Source: Cyclobacteriaceae bacterium
Lineage (GTDB): Bacteria > Bacteroidota > Bacteroidia > Cytophagales > Cyclobacteriaceae
Assembly: GCA_029858965.1 (NCBI GenBank)
Contig: JAOUDZ010000023.1
Span: 1 to 57,273, forward strand
Length of the DNA stretch: 57,273 nucleotides
Reading direction: 5' to 3'
This document shows positions 7,302 to 17,077 of the stretch, piece by piece (the stretch's first letter is position 1; every line of letters begins with the position of its first letter). The notes under the pieces were generated by a model. The model was not told where the DNA came from. It saw only the letters and a program-made list of their open reading frames with translations, and searched no databases. The position numbers and the translations under genes were made by a program.

Positions 7302-9383
7302 TTACAATCCAAGCGATTTCAGAAATGCTTCGTTATTGGGTTCACGTCCCAGAAATTCTTTCACGAGGTCCATCGGTTCTTCCGAACCACCTTTCGCCAG
7401 GATTATGTTCCGATAGCGCAACCCGGTATTTTTTTCCAATACACCATGTTTGGAAAACTCTGAAAACATGTCTTCAGCATATACTTTTGACCACATGTAT
7501 CCATAATAACTGGCTCCATATCCGTTAAGGTGACCAAAGGCGGTCTGGAAATGAGTACCCGAAATATAAGGGAAGTGCGTGATTTCCATTGTCAGGTCTC
7601 GCACAACATCATCAACTGGTATTTCACCAAAAGGATCATATTTGTCATGCAAGGTCATGTCCAGCGTTCCATACAGAATTTGAGATTCTGTAGCAAGGCC
7701 TGAACCGACGTTCTTGGCAGCAATCATTTTTTCGTACAATTCCTTCGGCAACACTTCACCGGTTTCATAATGTTTCGCAAATAGTACCAGCGACGTATAG
7801 TCCCAAATCCAATTTTCGAATATTTGTGACGGGGCTTCTACGAAATCTCGGGCTACCGATGTTCCTGATTGTTTCGAAAGATCGGCGGTCGTAAGCATTT
7901 GATGGAGTACATGTCCGAATTCATGGAACAAACTTCTCACCTGACTATGTGGCATCAGTGAAGGCTTGTCGGGTGTTGGTGGAGGAAAATTACATACCAA
8001 GGTGGCATTAGGAATCTGGTAACCCCACGGTGTAGATTTTCCCTTGATCATGCCAAAGCAAGCGGCATGTTTGTATTTATTGTCGCGTGGAAAGAAGTCC
8101 AGGTAGAAACGACCAATCAATTTGTCATTATCATACACTTCAAACTCCCTTACATCCGGATTCCATACGCTTGGATCCTGTACCTCTTTATAAGTGACAT
8201 TGAAAAGTGACTGTGTTATCTGGAAGAGGCCATCAAGTGCGGCATCCAACGGGAAATACGCTTTGATTGCCTCCTCATCAACCTGGTATTTTTCTTCCAA
8301 CAGTATATTGTTGACAAATGAATTCTGCCAGGGTTGAATAATCCCAGTAGCTCCGGTACCACGATAGTTTCTTGCATCCAGCAGTTCCTGATAATCAATA
8401 TCGGCCTTGGCTTTTACGCTTGATGAAAGTGTGTGTTCAAAATTCCATACGGTTTCTGTGTCTTTCGCCATCCGGTCCGCAACTCTCCAGGCTGCATAAG
8501 AACTATACCCAAGAAGTGTTGCCATCTCCTTGCGCTTTTGCAATAGCCTTTGCAAAGTTTTTGTATTCTTGTCTGCTGCACGGTTATAATACTTCATATA
8601 GAGCGCTTGTCGTGCTTTGTCTGACTTGGCAAATTTCATGAATGGCTGGTATGATGGATAGGAAAGATCGACCCTATAAGTGCCATTGGGCAACTTGCGC
8701 GCGTCCTTATAATCTTTCGACAGACCTTCCATATCTTTTTCGCTCACAATCAGAAAATCCTGGTAGGCAGCAATATTTTGATCAAAGGCGTTGCCAATTT
8801 CCGTGATCTCATCTTTGATAAGCTTTAGAGTATCGCGTTTTTCTTTTGACAAAGCGAAACCATTGCGCTCAAAATCCTCCAACGTTTCTTTCAAAAACTT
8901 CACTTGATAATTCTTTGTCAGGCCGGATGCTTCTGATGTCTTCGAATAGTCTTTTACCGCCTGATAGAGATCTTCGCTCAGCGAGATTTCATTTCCGAAT
9001 TTTTCCATTCTTGTAAACGATTCAAGCGCAGCATTTCGAATGAGCGAATCGGGATGCGTGCTTTGCATTAACTGCGACACGCTGGCTATTCGTTCAAGGT
9101 CATCGTACAAGTCATCCAGGGCAAGCATCGTATTGTCAAAAGTCCTGTCACCGGCATCTATCTGGTATATTTTCTCCAGTTCTTTTCTGCAATGTGCGAT
9201 AACACTATCCGCGCCTTGTGTAAAATGCTCTTCCTTGAGATTGGAAAAATTGATGGGCTTGTTGAATTCGTTGAATAATGGATTTGCTTGTATCTGGAAG
9301 TATGTGTTTGGTGACTCCGCTGGTTTGGAGCATCCTGTTGCAATGACAAATGCCAGAAATACGAGTTTCCGATTGATAATCAT
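7302..9383 (-). CDS. M3-family zinc metallopeptidase lipoprotein (Dcp/oligopeptidase A type)
   Basis: This 693-residue protein starts with a lipoprotein signal (hydrophobic VFLAFVIATG followed by Cys18), so it is probably membrane-anchored in the periplasm. The catalytic motif HEFGH is at residues 487-491 within SLFHEFGHVLHQM. Other M3 features follow: a PSQIFENW stretch containing a zinc-ligand-type Glu, and a GYGASYYGYMWS region near the C terminus that shapes the substrate site in Dcp and oligopeptidase A. The long helical N-terminal half and total length fit peptidyl-dipeptidase/oligopeptidase A. I chose the ATG at 9383 over an upstream TTG at 9407. It is transcribed convergently with the cox cluster and no functional link is seen. 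Confidence 0.88.
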   Translation of the reverse strand: MIINRKLVFLAFVIATGCSKPAESPNTYFQIQANPLFNEFNKPINFSNLKEEHFTQGADSVIAHCRKELEKIYQIDAGDRTFDNTMLALDDLYDDLERIASVSQLMQSTHPDSLIRNAALESFTRMEKFGNEISLSEDLYQAVKDYSKTSEASGLTKNYQVKFLKETLEDFERNGFALSKEKRDTLKLIKDEITEIGNAFDQNIAAYQDFLIVSEKDMEGLSKDYKDARKLPNGTYRVDLSYPSYQPFMKFAKSDKARQALYMKYYNRAADKNTKTLQRLLQKRKEMATLLGYSSYAAWRVADRMAKDTETVWNFEHTLSSSVKAKADIDYQELLDARNYRGTGATGIIQPWQNSFVNNILLEEKYQVDEEAIKAYFPLDAALDGLFQITQSLFNVTYKEVQDPSVWNPDVREFEVYDNDKLIGRFYLDFFPRDNKYKHAACFGMIKGKSTPWGYQIPNATLVCNFPPPTPDKPSLMPHSQVRSLFHEFGHVLHQMLTTADLSKQSGTSVARDFVEAPSQIFENWIWDYTSLVLFAKHYETGEVLPKELYEKMIAAKNVGSGLATESQILYGTLDMTLHDKYDPFGEIPVDDVVRDLTMEITHFPYISGTHFQTAFGHLNGYGASYYGYMWSKVYAEDMFSEFSKHGVLEKNTGLRYRNIILAKGGSEEPMDLVKEFLGREPNNEAFLKSLGL

Positions 9384-9581
9384 GGTGAATAAAATTAGGT
9401 TGCGCAAATATGTGATGTTCTTCCCGCAGAAAGATAGTATTTTTTAAAATTAGTGAAGATTTATCAAACCCAAGCTGCACCAGAAACAGTGAAGCATTTT
9501 AGTTTCCAATTAATTAAATTACTGTTTATACACTCGAATACAATTGGTAGCTTTTATTAAAGACGCTAAACAAATCATGAT

Positions 9582-10388
9582 ATGATTAATTTCAAAGAAA
9601 AATATGGCCAGTATGCCTTGGTTACCGGAGGCACCTCAGGAATTGGAAAGGCACTTTCGTATGAAATTGCAAAGCAGGGGGTTAATCTGATCTTGGTTGC
9701 GAGAGGAAGTGAAGAATTAAAACGTACTGCAGAAGAAATCAAATCCAGGTACAACGTAGATGCTGTAACGATCCAGGCCGATCTAAGCAAGAACGAAGGC
9801 ATAGCCCAGGTCATGAGAGAATCAGAACCTTTTGAAGTGGGTCTGTTTGTTCCTGCCGCGGGGCTGGATACGAACGGACTGTTTTCAAAAATAAATATTG
9901 ATAAAGAATTGGCGCTACTCCAGCTTAATGTGATCTCAACACTTTCATTGACGCATCATTTTGTAAAAAGTATGATTGATAGAAAGCGAGGGGGCGTATT
10001 GCTGGTGTCCAGCTTGTCCGGACACATGCCTAACCCATACCTATCAAATTATGCAGGTTCAAAGGCTTATGTCCTAAACCTTGGCCTGTCGCTATATGGT
10101 GAATTAAGGCAAAAAGGCATCGATGTGAGTGTATTGTCTCCGGGGCTTACAGACACACCGATGGCCAAGGGTACCGGTATTGATTGGGATAAAACACCCA
10201 TGAAGAAAATGGAGGCAGGCAAGGTAGCGGCAATAGCCATTAAACAACTTGGCAAGAAGGCATCGATTGTGCCGGGAGGCATCAATAAGATGATGGCTTT
10301 TATGGCCAAATACTTGATGCCTTTTGGTATGGGTAGTAAAATGAACGAGGGCATGATGCGCAAGGCATTGCCATTGGATAGAATATAA
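9582..10388 (+). CDS. Short-chain dehydrogenase/reductase
   Basis: The 268-residue protein is a classical SDR. The cofactor-binding motif TGGTSGIG is at residues 15-22, and an acid/polar patch after the second strand (LVARGSEEL) with an arginine suggests NADPH preference. The expected catalytic set is Ser144, Tyr157 and Lys161 (YAGSK). A PGLTDTPMAKGTG segment follows, where many SDRs close over the substrate. Subfamily DltE/YciK-like oxidoreductases have this length, but the substrate cannot be read from sequence. It stands alone between a divergent peptidase gene and an amidohydrolase gene. Confidence 0.88.
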   Translation: MINFKEKYGQYALVTGGTSGIGKALSYEIAKQGVNLILVARGSEELKRTAEEIKSRYNVDAVTIQADLSKNEGIAQVMRESEPFEVGLFVPAAGLDTNGLFSKINIDKELALLQLNVISTLSLTHHFVKSMIDRKRGGVLLVSSLSGHMPNPYLSNYAGSKAYVLNLGLSLYGELRQKGIDVSVLSPGLTDTPMAKGTGIDWDKTPMKKMEAGKVAAIAIKQLGKKASIVPGGINKMMAFMAKYLMPFGMGSKMNEGMMRKALPLDRI

Positions 10389-10544
10389 AGTCAAGTTTTA
10401 CAATCAACAGGGAGAAATTTCGGCGCTTGCTGCAATCTTCACGACTTCCGGCACGTATAGAATTGATAGATAAAGTGTTTTTGAGTAAGTTGATTTATTG
10501 TGTTTGAAGCAAATAGTCAAACGTTAATTCGATAGTACTGAAAA

Positions 10545-11558
10545 ATGAATACAAGAAAGGATACTGAAGTTGGTAAGGCACTGAAGGGGGATTTATCCCG
10601 CCGAAGATTTGTGGGTGTCACCAGCATGCTTGTCGCAGGGACGGCTTTGAAATTAAATGCCTCCTGTATTTCTGATATTTCTGCTAATGAGCCTGAGCCA
10701 ATTATTGATATTCATCAGCACACAGATTACACCGGGCGTGACAACAAATATTTGGTGCAACACCAACGGGCCATGGGCGTTACCACCACTATTCTGCTGC
10801 CGGCGGGCCGGCCTATGGTTTCAGAATCTACCCATAACGGTCTTTCCAATGGGTTGGAGGCGATGGTTTCGGGTAATAAGGTAGCTTGTAGATTTGCTGA
10901 AAAGCACGCGAACAAATTTTTTTTCGGTGCCAATGAAGTACCGGATCATCCTGAGGCGGTGAAAACGATAGAAAAATATCTTAAACGCGGTGCGGTAGTT
11001 ATTGGCGAATTGAAGTTTGGCGTTGAATGTGATTCACGCGAGATGCAAAAGATTTACCAGTTGGCAAAAGGCTATAATGTTCCGGTGCTGATGCATTGGC
11101 AGTTTCAAAGGTATAACTACGGTTTTGAACGATTCCATACCATGCTTGAGAAATACCCTGAGGTGAATTTTATCGGACATGCCCAGACCTGGTGGGCAAA
11201 TATTGACAAGGACAACAGCGACCAGACGGTGATGTATCCGGGGGGAAAACTAACTCCGGGCGGGTTGACCGACCGTTTGCTGGGTGATTATCCAAATATG
11301 TATGGCGATCTTTCTGCAGGCTCCGGATTTAATGCTTTGGCCCGTGACGAAGGTCACGCACGGGAGTTTCTTGCCCGTCATCAGGATAAATTACTATTTG
11401 GAAGTGACTGCACAGATACTGGTAACAACGGCGTTGCAGCGGTGGATACCGCCTGCCAGGGGGTGCGAACTATTGCAGAAATCAGAAAGTTGGCGACGAC
11501 TGAGCAAATAGAACGCAAAATACTGTACGAAAACGCAAAAAAGCTATTTAAGATATAG
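10545..11558 (+). CDS. Tat-exported amidohydrolase (amidohydrolase_2-like)
   Basis: The 337-residue product begins with a twin-arginine signal: SRRRFVG at residues 18-24 followed by a hydrophobic stretch. The mature protein opens with IIDIHQH, placing the metal-binding His57 and His59 at the first strand of a TIM barrel, as in the amidohydrolase superfamily. Later strands give GELKFG, VLMHWQ (probable metal His) and VNFIGHAQ, and the barrel closes with LLFGSDC, where the Asp is the usual catalytic metal ligand. It ends with an ENAKKLF helix typical of amidohydrolase_2 proteins. Such enzymes hydrolyse or decarboxylate small cyclic or carboxylate substrates; the substrate is unknown here. Export as a folded metalloenzyme fits the Tat route. 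Confidence 0.82.
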   Translation: MNTRKDTEVGKALKGDLSRRRFVGVTSMLVAGTALKLNASCISDISANEPEPIIDIHQHTDYTGRDNKYLVQHQRAMGVTTTILLPAGRPMVSESTHNGLSNGLEAMVSGNKVACRFAEKHANKFFFGANEVPDHPEAVKTIEKYLKRGAVVIGELKFGVECDSREMQKIYQLAKGYNVPVLMHWQFQRYNYGFERFHTMLEKYPEVNFIGHAQTWWANIDKDNSDQTVMYPGGKLTPGGLTDRLLGDYPNMYGDLSAGSGFNALARDEGHAREFLARHQDKLLFGSDCTDTGNNGVAAVDTACQGVRTIAEIRKLATTEQIERKILYENAKKLFKI

Positions 11559-12034
11559 CACGGTTGGTATGTGATCAACATTACAACTCAGGCGAAAAAT
11601 GGGCCATTTACGGGCCTGGCTAAATGAGTTTCAACTTAACGAACCCTCCAGGGCCATAATATTCCGGATAGACGAAAATCAGGGCGTTTGGAAAGGAAAG
11701 ACCAACCCATTCTAGCATCAAAAGCCTGTGAAGAGGTATCATCAAGATCAATCTAATTGCGCATCCCTCAAAATATGTTTCAACACACAATTTGGCTTTG
11801 GAGAGTTTTAGGTTGAGAAAAGTCCGTCGCTATATTTGACTATGCAACGACGTATTACTCTAATAAAATTTCGTGTTTTTTCTGAACGAATTAATTGGCT
11901 GCAGGTTATTGAGAAAGCGGTTTATCTCTTTACCTTACAATACGTTGTGACGCAAATAATTTTAGTTAAACCTGGGAATAAAGGCATTAGAAAAACTAAC
12001 AAAATTTTAATTTCGTTATTTAAAATCAACCATT
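11559..12034. other. Intergenic region without a recognised gene
   Basis: This 476-bp stretch separates the amidohydrolase and WG-repeat genes. A 98-codon frame (11836-12132) runs through its end into the next gene but has no recognisable protein features. The last 100 bp are AT-rich and probably hold the promoter of the WG-repeat gene; no exact TAnnTTTG element was found. Confidence 0.5.
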
Positions 12035-13090
12035 ATGAAAAAGACAACACTCTTAAGTCTGTTGCTAATACTAGCAATCGCGTCGCGTGCATTTTCTCAA
12101 ACCTACGTCACACAGGTGAAGCCGGCCGGTGAGAAGAAGTGGGGATACGCTAATTTGAAAGGCGAATTAATCATTCCGGCACAGTATGAAAAGTGTTATG
12201 AATTCTCCAGCTCGGGGTTGGCACCGATATACCAATCAAAGGGCAGGGAGTACTATTTCATTAATCTGAAGGGGGAGCGGCTAGACACAGAGGTTAAGGG
12301 ATTTAAGCTGATTGATGGTTTCGGCTTTAATTTGAAGGGATTTGAAGATGGATTGGTTCCTGTTAAGGTAGGTGACAAGTGGGGTTTTCTTAATACCGCA
12401 GGAAAATTGGCAATCCCGGCGAAATACGATGATGCTACTGATTTTAATGGGGGATATGTTCCTGTAAAATCCGGGGATAAATATTTGGTGCTGAACACCA
12501 AGGGAGAAGAAACAGCAGTGGAAGGTTCCGGTATATTGGACGTTAAAACTTTTTCAGAATCACTGGCCCCATTTCGGGCAGCTGATAAGCAATTTGGTTT
12601 CATAGACCAGGAAGGCAAAATCGCAATTCAGGCTCAATTCGAAAGTGTTGGATATTTTCACAACGGACTGGCCTGGGCCAAAACAGCAGACAAAACCGTT
12701 GGCTTTATCGATAAAAAAGGAGAGTGGGTCATCAAACCTACGTTCACGGTTGCCAAGGACTTTGAGGCGGAAAGTGGGCTCGCTCGGATCAAGACAGGCG
12801 ACACATGGGGATATGTTTCGAAAACAGGAGAAGTCGTTAGCGCTGGCGATACTGATATTTTTGAAGACTTTTCGGATGGCTTAGCAAGAGGGCGTAAGGA
12901 TGGAAAATTTGGTTTTCTGGACAGCAAAGGTAGCTGGGTGATCGAGCCACAGTTTGACGGTTCCCGTGATTTCAAGAATGGTTATGCCGCTGTCAAGAAA
13001 GGGGAGCGATGGGGTGTTATTGATAAAACTGGCAGATGGGTTATTGAACCATCCTTTGACGGCATCAAAGATATGGAGCTGGTGAAGTAG
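12035..13090 (+). CDS. Secreted WG-repeat protein
   Basis: The 351-residue protein has a cleavable signal peptide (KKTTLLSLLLILAIASRAFS) and then consists almost entirely of about seven or eight WG repeats of roughly 40-50 residues. Typical units read KWGYANLKGELIIPAQY, KWGFLNTAGKLAIPAKY, QFGFIDQEGKIAIQAQF, FGFLDSKGSWVIEPQF and RWGVIDKTGRWVIEPSF. Such repeats form beta-rich modules and are usually thought to bind proteins or ligands; no enzyme domain is present. The protein is likely periplasmic or on the outer membrane. It is a single gene, followed by a good intrinsic terminator. Confidence 0.9.
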   Translation: MKKTTLLSLLLILAIASRAFSQTYVTQVKPAGEKKWGYANLKGELIIPAQYEKCYEFSSSGLAPIYQSKGREYYFINLKGERLDTEVKGFKLIDGFGFNLKGFEDGLVPVKVGDKWGFLNTAGKLAIPAKYDDATDFNGGYVPVKSGDKYLVLNTKGEETAVEGSGILDVKTFSESLAPFRAADKQFGFIDQEGKIAIQAQFESVGYFHNGLAWAKTADKTVGFIDKKGEWVIKPTFTVAKDFEAESGLARIKTGDTWGYVSKTGEVVSAGDTDIFEDFSDGLARGRKDGKFGFLDSKGSWVIEPQFDGSRDFKNGYAAVKKGERWGVIDKTGRWVIEPSFDGIKDMELVK

Positions 13091-13111
13091 GTTTCTGGAA
13101 ATCAAAGACGT

Positions 13112-13150
13112 AAAGGCTAGTACCGAAATACGGTAGTGGCCTTTTTTTTT
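13112..13150 (+). terminator. Intrinsic terminator after the WG-repeat gene
   Basis: An imperfect hairpin pairs AAGGC...TACCG with CGGTAGTGGCCTT around a short AAATA loop and is followed directly by nine T residues (13142-13150). It lies about 25 bp after the stop codon. Confidence 0.8.
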
Positions 13151-13277
13151 CTCCATCGGCGAATATTTCCTTTTTTGTATCGTTAGAGAAGAATAGTAAT
13201 CGGGTAATGCAATCATGAAACCCCTTTGCCAGCGTATTGCAAAGCAAGAAGAATGGTTAGCCAATTGTAAGACAGGT

Positions 13278-14471
13278 ATGAAAATATGGTTAGCAGTGCT
13301 TTTTATTTTTCAGCTCGAACAAACTATCGGGCAGCAGTTTATTCAAACTGCATTGAAGCAAGGCCCATATAAAGTGGGATTCAAGGCCGGTATCCATTAT
13401 GATATGGGGCGTCCCCCCCTGCAGGAGCAGTTCATGAGGTTTCGTCAGGGTAGGGGAGTACACATCAGCGTGTGGTATCCGGCGACGGTGAAGGCAAATC
13501 ATCCGAACATGATGTTCAGCGGCTATGTTGACGAGATTTCACGGATGGTTAACCCACGGGAAGTAACAAAACGGACGCGGACGGAATCCATCCACAGGAT
13601 GAACGTTGAACTTTCACGGGCAGGTGGTGACAGCATTGTGATGTTGAGCCACCTTGCGGAATTACTAAATGCTAACACACACGCGTTCAGGAATGCTTCA
13701 TACATTGAGGGGTCGTTTCCAATTCTGGTGTATCCGGAGAGTCCCCATTTTAATAATATACTCATTGAGTATCTGGCATCGTATGGCTATGTCGTGGTTT
13801 CCGTTTCAAGGCATGGAACATTTACGGAGGATTTCAATGGTCAACATGTAAGTGAAATTGAAACAGCTGTGCAGGATTGTCAGTTTGCCCTATCTGTGAT
13901 CAAAAAAGAATTCAAAGCAAGTGGGCAGCCCATGGCGGTTGTGGGGACCGGTATAAGCGCCTTGACAGGATTGGCCTGGATGATGAGAGACCCGTCAATT
14001 GAAGCTCTGGTGAGTATTGATGGGGCAATATTGAATTCGCTTGAATATGAGCTTATAAAGAAGTCTCCCTACTTTGACATCAACCATTCGACCAAGCCAA
14101 TGTTGGTGATGCACTCGCCGCAGGCGTCTGCGAATCCTGACTTGATCAATAACTACCGTTATGCTGATCGGTATCTGCTGAGCCTGCCGCATTTGCGAGA
14201 ACTGTATTACTTGAATTTAGGGGCTTGGGAAAAAATGATGCCGGGTATTTTAGGGCCGTCCCCCGGGGATGCGAGCGTTGGGTTTGAATGGTTGGCGCTG
14301 TATACACTTTATTTTTTGGACTGGAAGCTTAAGCAGGGTTACCATGGCCGGAGGTTTTTCGAAGAGACACCTGTGCAAAATGGGGTGCCATCGGGGCTGA
14401 TGGAATATTATTTCATACCAGGAAAGGAGGTTCCATCTACGGAAAAAGAATTGATTGCCATAAAGAATTAA
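13278..14471 (+). CDS. Secreted alpha/beta-hydrolase-like protein
   Basis: From the ATG at 13278 the product is 397 residues with a signal peptide (MKIWLAVLFIFQLEQTIG). The body resembles PAF-acetylhydrolase/dienelactone-hydrolase-like proteins: an HISVWYPAT strand early on, an FPILVYPESP strand, YLASYGYVVVSVSRHG, and AVVGTGISALTGLAWM at the position of the nucleophile elbow. The elbow reads GISAL rather than the usual GxSxG, so the nucleophile serine is present but the trailing glycine is not. A later KPMLVMHSPQA strand fits the acid/His part of the fold. The substrate is unknown. An upstream in-frame start at 13215 would place 21 extra residues before the signal peptide and is less likely. 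Confidence 0.7.
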   Translation: MKIWLAVLFIFQLEQTIGQQFIQTALKQGPYKVGFKAGIHYDMGRPPLQEQFMRFRQGRGVHISVWYPATVKANHPNMMFSGYVDEISRMVNPREVTKRTRTESIHRMNVELSRAGGDSIVMLSHLAELLNANTHAFRNASYIEGSFPILVYPESPHFNNILIEYLASYGYVVVSVSRHGTFTEDFNGQHVSEIETAVQDCQFALSVIKKEFKASGQPMAVVGTGISALTGLAWMMRDPSIEALVSIDGAILNSLEYELIKKSPYFDINHSTKPMLVMHSPQASANPDLINNYRYADRYLLSLPHLRELYYLNLGAWEKMMPGILGPSPGDASVGFEWLALYTLYFLDWKLKQGYHGRRFFEETPVQNGVPSGLMEYYFIPGKEVPSTEKELIAIKN

Positions 14472-14781
14472 AATGTAGATACCGGCCTATGGACGTTAAT
14501 AAAGGAGCGGCTGAAGGATTTAATGAAAGGATGAACCTCAGCGGTTGCTCAAACCACTGAATCAAAAGTATTCGTTCTGTATTACCTCAGGTGTAAGCTT
14601 GCTCACTTCACGTTTTGATTTGAGATCAAATAGGATTCAGAATTTAGATTCTTTCTAATTTGTCTTATATTGACTCGTTCAACGAAAACCTTGTACGTCT
14701 CAAATGCCTGATGGACTTTTGTGGTATCAACGTTGGAGAAGAGCAGTTTGTCAATAAGCACCTGAAACCCACTCCCATCCT
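14472..14781. other. Intergenic region without a recognised gene
   Basis: This 310-bp stretch precedes the sugar transporter gene. It is AT-rich in its second half and probably carries that gene's promoter, but no exact promoter match, hairpin with T-run or protein remnant was recognised. Confidence 0.45.
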
Positions 14782-15999
14782 ATGGAAAAGATTCCGCTTA
14801 CGGAGCGCAAATACATTGCGACTTTCACATTTGTAACCAGTTTGTTTATGCTTTGGGGCATTGCCATTTCGATGGGCGATGTATTAAACCGACATTTTCA
14901 AAAAGTACTTGGTGTAACCCTTGGAGAATCTGGCCTGGTACAGTTTTCGATTTTCGGTGCCTATGCTGTGATGGGAATTCCAGCAGGAATTTTTATGAAT
15001 AGATTTGGCTACAAAAATGGTGTGATCTTCGGACTGTGCTTGTATGCCATCGGGGCTTTTCTGTTTATCCCTGCTGCCGGGGCGGAGTCGTTTGGATTTT
15101 TTCGGATCGCCTTATTTGTTCTGGCTTGCGGGTTAGCGACACTGGAGACCGTTGCTCATCCATTCTCTGCAGCGCTTGGTGACGAGCGAAAATCCGAGCA
15201 ACGAATCAATTTTTCACAGACGTTTAATGCAATTGGCACCATCATTGGCCCCCTACTGGGCGGATTCTTTATACTAAGTGAAGTAAACACGGGTGATACA
15301 CAAACGGATCTCATGTCTGTTAAATTATTATATGCTGTCATCGGGGCAGTTGTGTTAGCGATCGCTGCAGCGTTCTGGTTCATAAAAGTACCACCGCTTC
15401 ACGAGCGTGTTTCAATAACAGGAAAAGACAGATCGTATCGTGAATTATTTCAGTACCGGCATTTCCGGTGGGCAGTGGTAGCACAGTTCTTCAACGTTGC
15501 GGCACAAGGAGGAACATGGGCTTTTTTTATCAACTACGCCGTACGGTACATGCCCGGCATGACCGATGAGCGCGCCGCTTACTACTTCGGGTTAAGCATG
15601 GTGATGATGCTGGCCGGCAGGATCATCGGAACTTACCTGATGAACTTCATTTCAGCGAATAAGCTTTTGGCTATTTATACTTCGGGTAGTATTGTCTTCT
15701 GCTTGTTGATCTGGCAAACGTGGGGATGGGTATCTTTTGTGAGTCTGATCGGCCTGCAGTTTACCTTTTCGATTATGTTCCCCACCATTTTTGGATTGGG
15801 GCTAAAAAACCTACACGACTTAAAGGAGAAGGCTTCTTCTTTTATAGTGATGGGCGTGGTCGGAGGCGCTCTATTTCCACCGTTGATGGGACAAGTGGCG
15901 GATAAATTTGATGTTGCAACTGCATATCTGATGCCCATCATATGTTATGTGGTCATTTTAGTATTTGCATTAAGATTCTCCAAACCGACACAAGAATAG
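14782..15999 (+). CDS. FucP/FHS-family sugar:H+ symporter (MFS)
   Basis: The 405-residue protein has about 12 hydrophobic segments and the signature of the fucose/glucose/galactose:H+ symporter family: an N-terminal FVTSLFMLWGIAISMGDVLN, then VQFSIFGAYAVMGIPAG in the second segment, and ETVAHPFSAALGD between helices 4 and 5. These features match FucP, GlcP and NagP-like carriers of the inner membrane. The exact sugar cannot be read; fucose, hexoses or N-acetylglucosamine are all handled by family members. The gene begins an apparent pair with a small outer-membrane protein gene 35 bp downstream. A decayed relative of its N-terminal region lies at about 27.3 kb. Confidence 0.85.
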   Translation: MEKIPLTERKYIATFTFVTSLFMLWGIAISMGDVLNRHFQKVLGVTLGESGLVQFSIFGAYAVMGIPAGIFMNRFGYKNGVIFGLCLYAIGAFLFIPAAGAESFGFFRIALFVLACGLATLETVAHPFSAALGDERKSEQRINFSQTFNAIGTIIGPLLGGFFILSEVNTGDTQTDLMSVKLLYAVIGAVVLAIAAAFWFIKVPPLHERVSITGKDRSYRELFQYRHFRWAVVAQFFNVAAQGGTWAFFINYAVRYMPGMTDERAAYYFGLSMVMMLAGRIIGTYLMNFISANKLLAIYTSGSIVFCLLIWQTWGWVSFVSLIGLQFTFSIMFPTIFGLGLKNLHDLKEKASSFIVMGVVGGALFPPLMGQVADKFDVATAYLMPIICYVVILVFALRFSKPTQE

Positions 16000-16034
16000 G
16001 ATTGTTTGACATCGGTTAACGAAATTTGTTTCTC

Positions 16035-16856
16035 ATGTATACCAGGTTACAAATAGTGCTCTTGTTAATGACTATTCCTTTATTTCAATTGGCAGGTCAA
16101 CAGTTAAGTACCGACAATGCGTCCGATCCGGTTTCCATGCAAGGCAGGGCTGCGGTTGATATAGAATCTTATTTTTTTCATAACGAGGCGCAATTCTATG
16201 CGCTGCGACTGGGATACTATTATGGGCTGGGTAATAAGCGTCACTTGTTTGGTATGTCTTTGCCGTTGGTGCACACAGTGTTTAATGCTGACTACGCGGG
16301 GTTTGAAAACACCACCGGATTTGGTGATCTCAAGATGTCGTATTTATTTGTGCCTTACAGTGTAAAGAATACTATCGGCCTGGCGAGGGTATCACTATCG
16401 CTGGACGTATCGGCACCGACAGGTGAGTACAGATTGGGACGGGGTGCTGGTGTATGGCTGTATAAACCCGGGATTATATTCACGATGCGACCTGGGCCGG
16501 CGGTGTCATTTTATCCTGAAATACGGTTTCAGCTTTCAGGTAACGAGGCGAACAGTCAGGGCGGCAGTGATGGTGTTCCTGATCCTGAGGATCCTGAAAA
16601 AGATAATAAAGTACAAAACCTTTCCATGGCAATACCCTTGGTGGCCCAAATTGAAGATTGGGATGGGTGGTTTTCATTGAACATAATGTATACGCGTTCC
16701 TTTACGGAAAGCACAAACTTCTTTTTTGTCCGTACCGATATTGGTAAAATGCTCGGGCCTAGAACATCAGCCGCATTGCGGATTGCAAAATTTATTGCGG
16801 GCCAGCCGAGACTTAATGTCGTGGTTCAGGCGAACTTCACTTATTACATGCGCTGA
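16035..16856 (+). CDS. Predicted outer-membrane beta-barrel protein
   Basis: The 273-residue product (ATG at 16035; a TTG at 16026 is also in frame) has a signal peptide ending near LAGQ. The mature part alternates short amphipathic strands with glycine turns (ALRLGYYYGLGNKRHLFGMSLPLV, FGDLKMSYLFVPY, ISLSLDVSAPTGEYRLG), the pattern of a small outer-membrane barrel like those of the phenol-degradation MetA-type or DUF-type porins. An Asp/Glu/Pro-rich loop (GVPDPEDPEKDNK) in the middle could bind calcium or extend outside the cell. It lies 35 bp after the FucP-like transporter and may help the same substrate cross the outer membrane, but that is only context. Confidence 0.65.
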   Translation: MYTRLQIVLLLMTIPLFQLAGQQLSTDNASDPVSMQGRAAVDIESYFFHNEAQFYALRLGYYYGLGNKRHLFGMSLPLVHTVFNADYAGFENTTGFGDLKMSYLFVPYSVKNTIGLARVSLSLDVSAPTGEYRLGRGAGVWLYKPGIIFTMRPGPAVSFYPEIRFQLSGNEANSQGGSDGVPDPEDPEKDNKVQNLSMAIPLVAQIEDWDGWFSLNIMYTRSFTESTNFFFVRTDIGKMLGPRTSAALRIAKFIAGQPRLNVVVQANFTYYMR

Positions 16857-17077
16857 AAAGAGCCCTGTAACGATGGTTGCGTCACGGTCCAAGCGTAGTT
16901 TTTTGCAATCACGCGCCGCGCGGTGTGTGGCTTATAACATCGGCACCAGGCCAAGCAGGAATATAGAAAGTAAACACCCTTAAATAGGGTGCTGCCAAAA
17001 AATCAATCTGTTGCCTGGGGCCACTCACATCCCAATGAACCCTTCCCCGTGCATTTAGAAACCGATGAAAACCGCTA

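Noticed and set aside
11836-12132. A 98-codon frame upstream of and overlapping the WG-repeat gene
   Set aside because: It has no signal peptide or known motif and its end overlaps the start of a convincing gene in another frame.
16957-16996. A small hairpin (CACCCT with AGGGTG) after the barrel gene as a terminator
   Set aside because: The stem is only 6 bp and no T run follows it on either strand in the right place.
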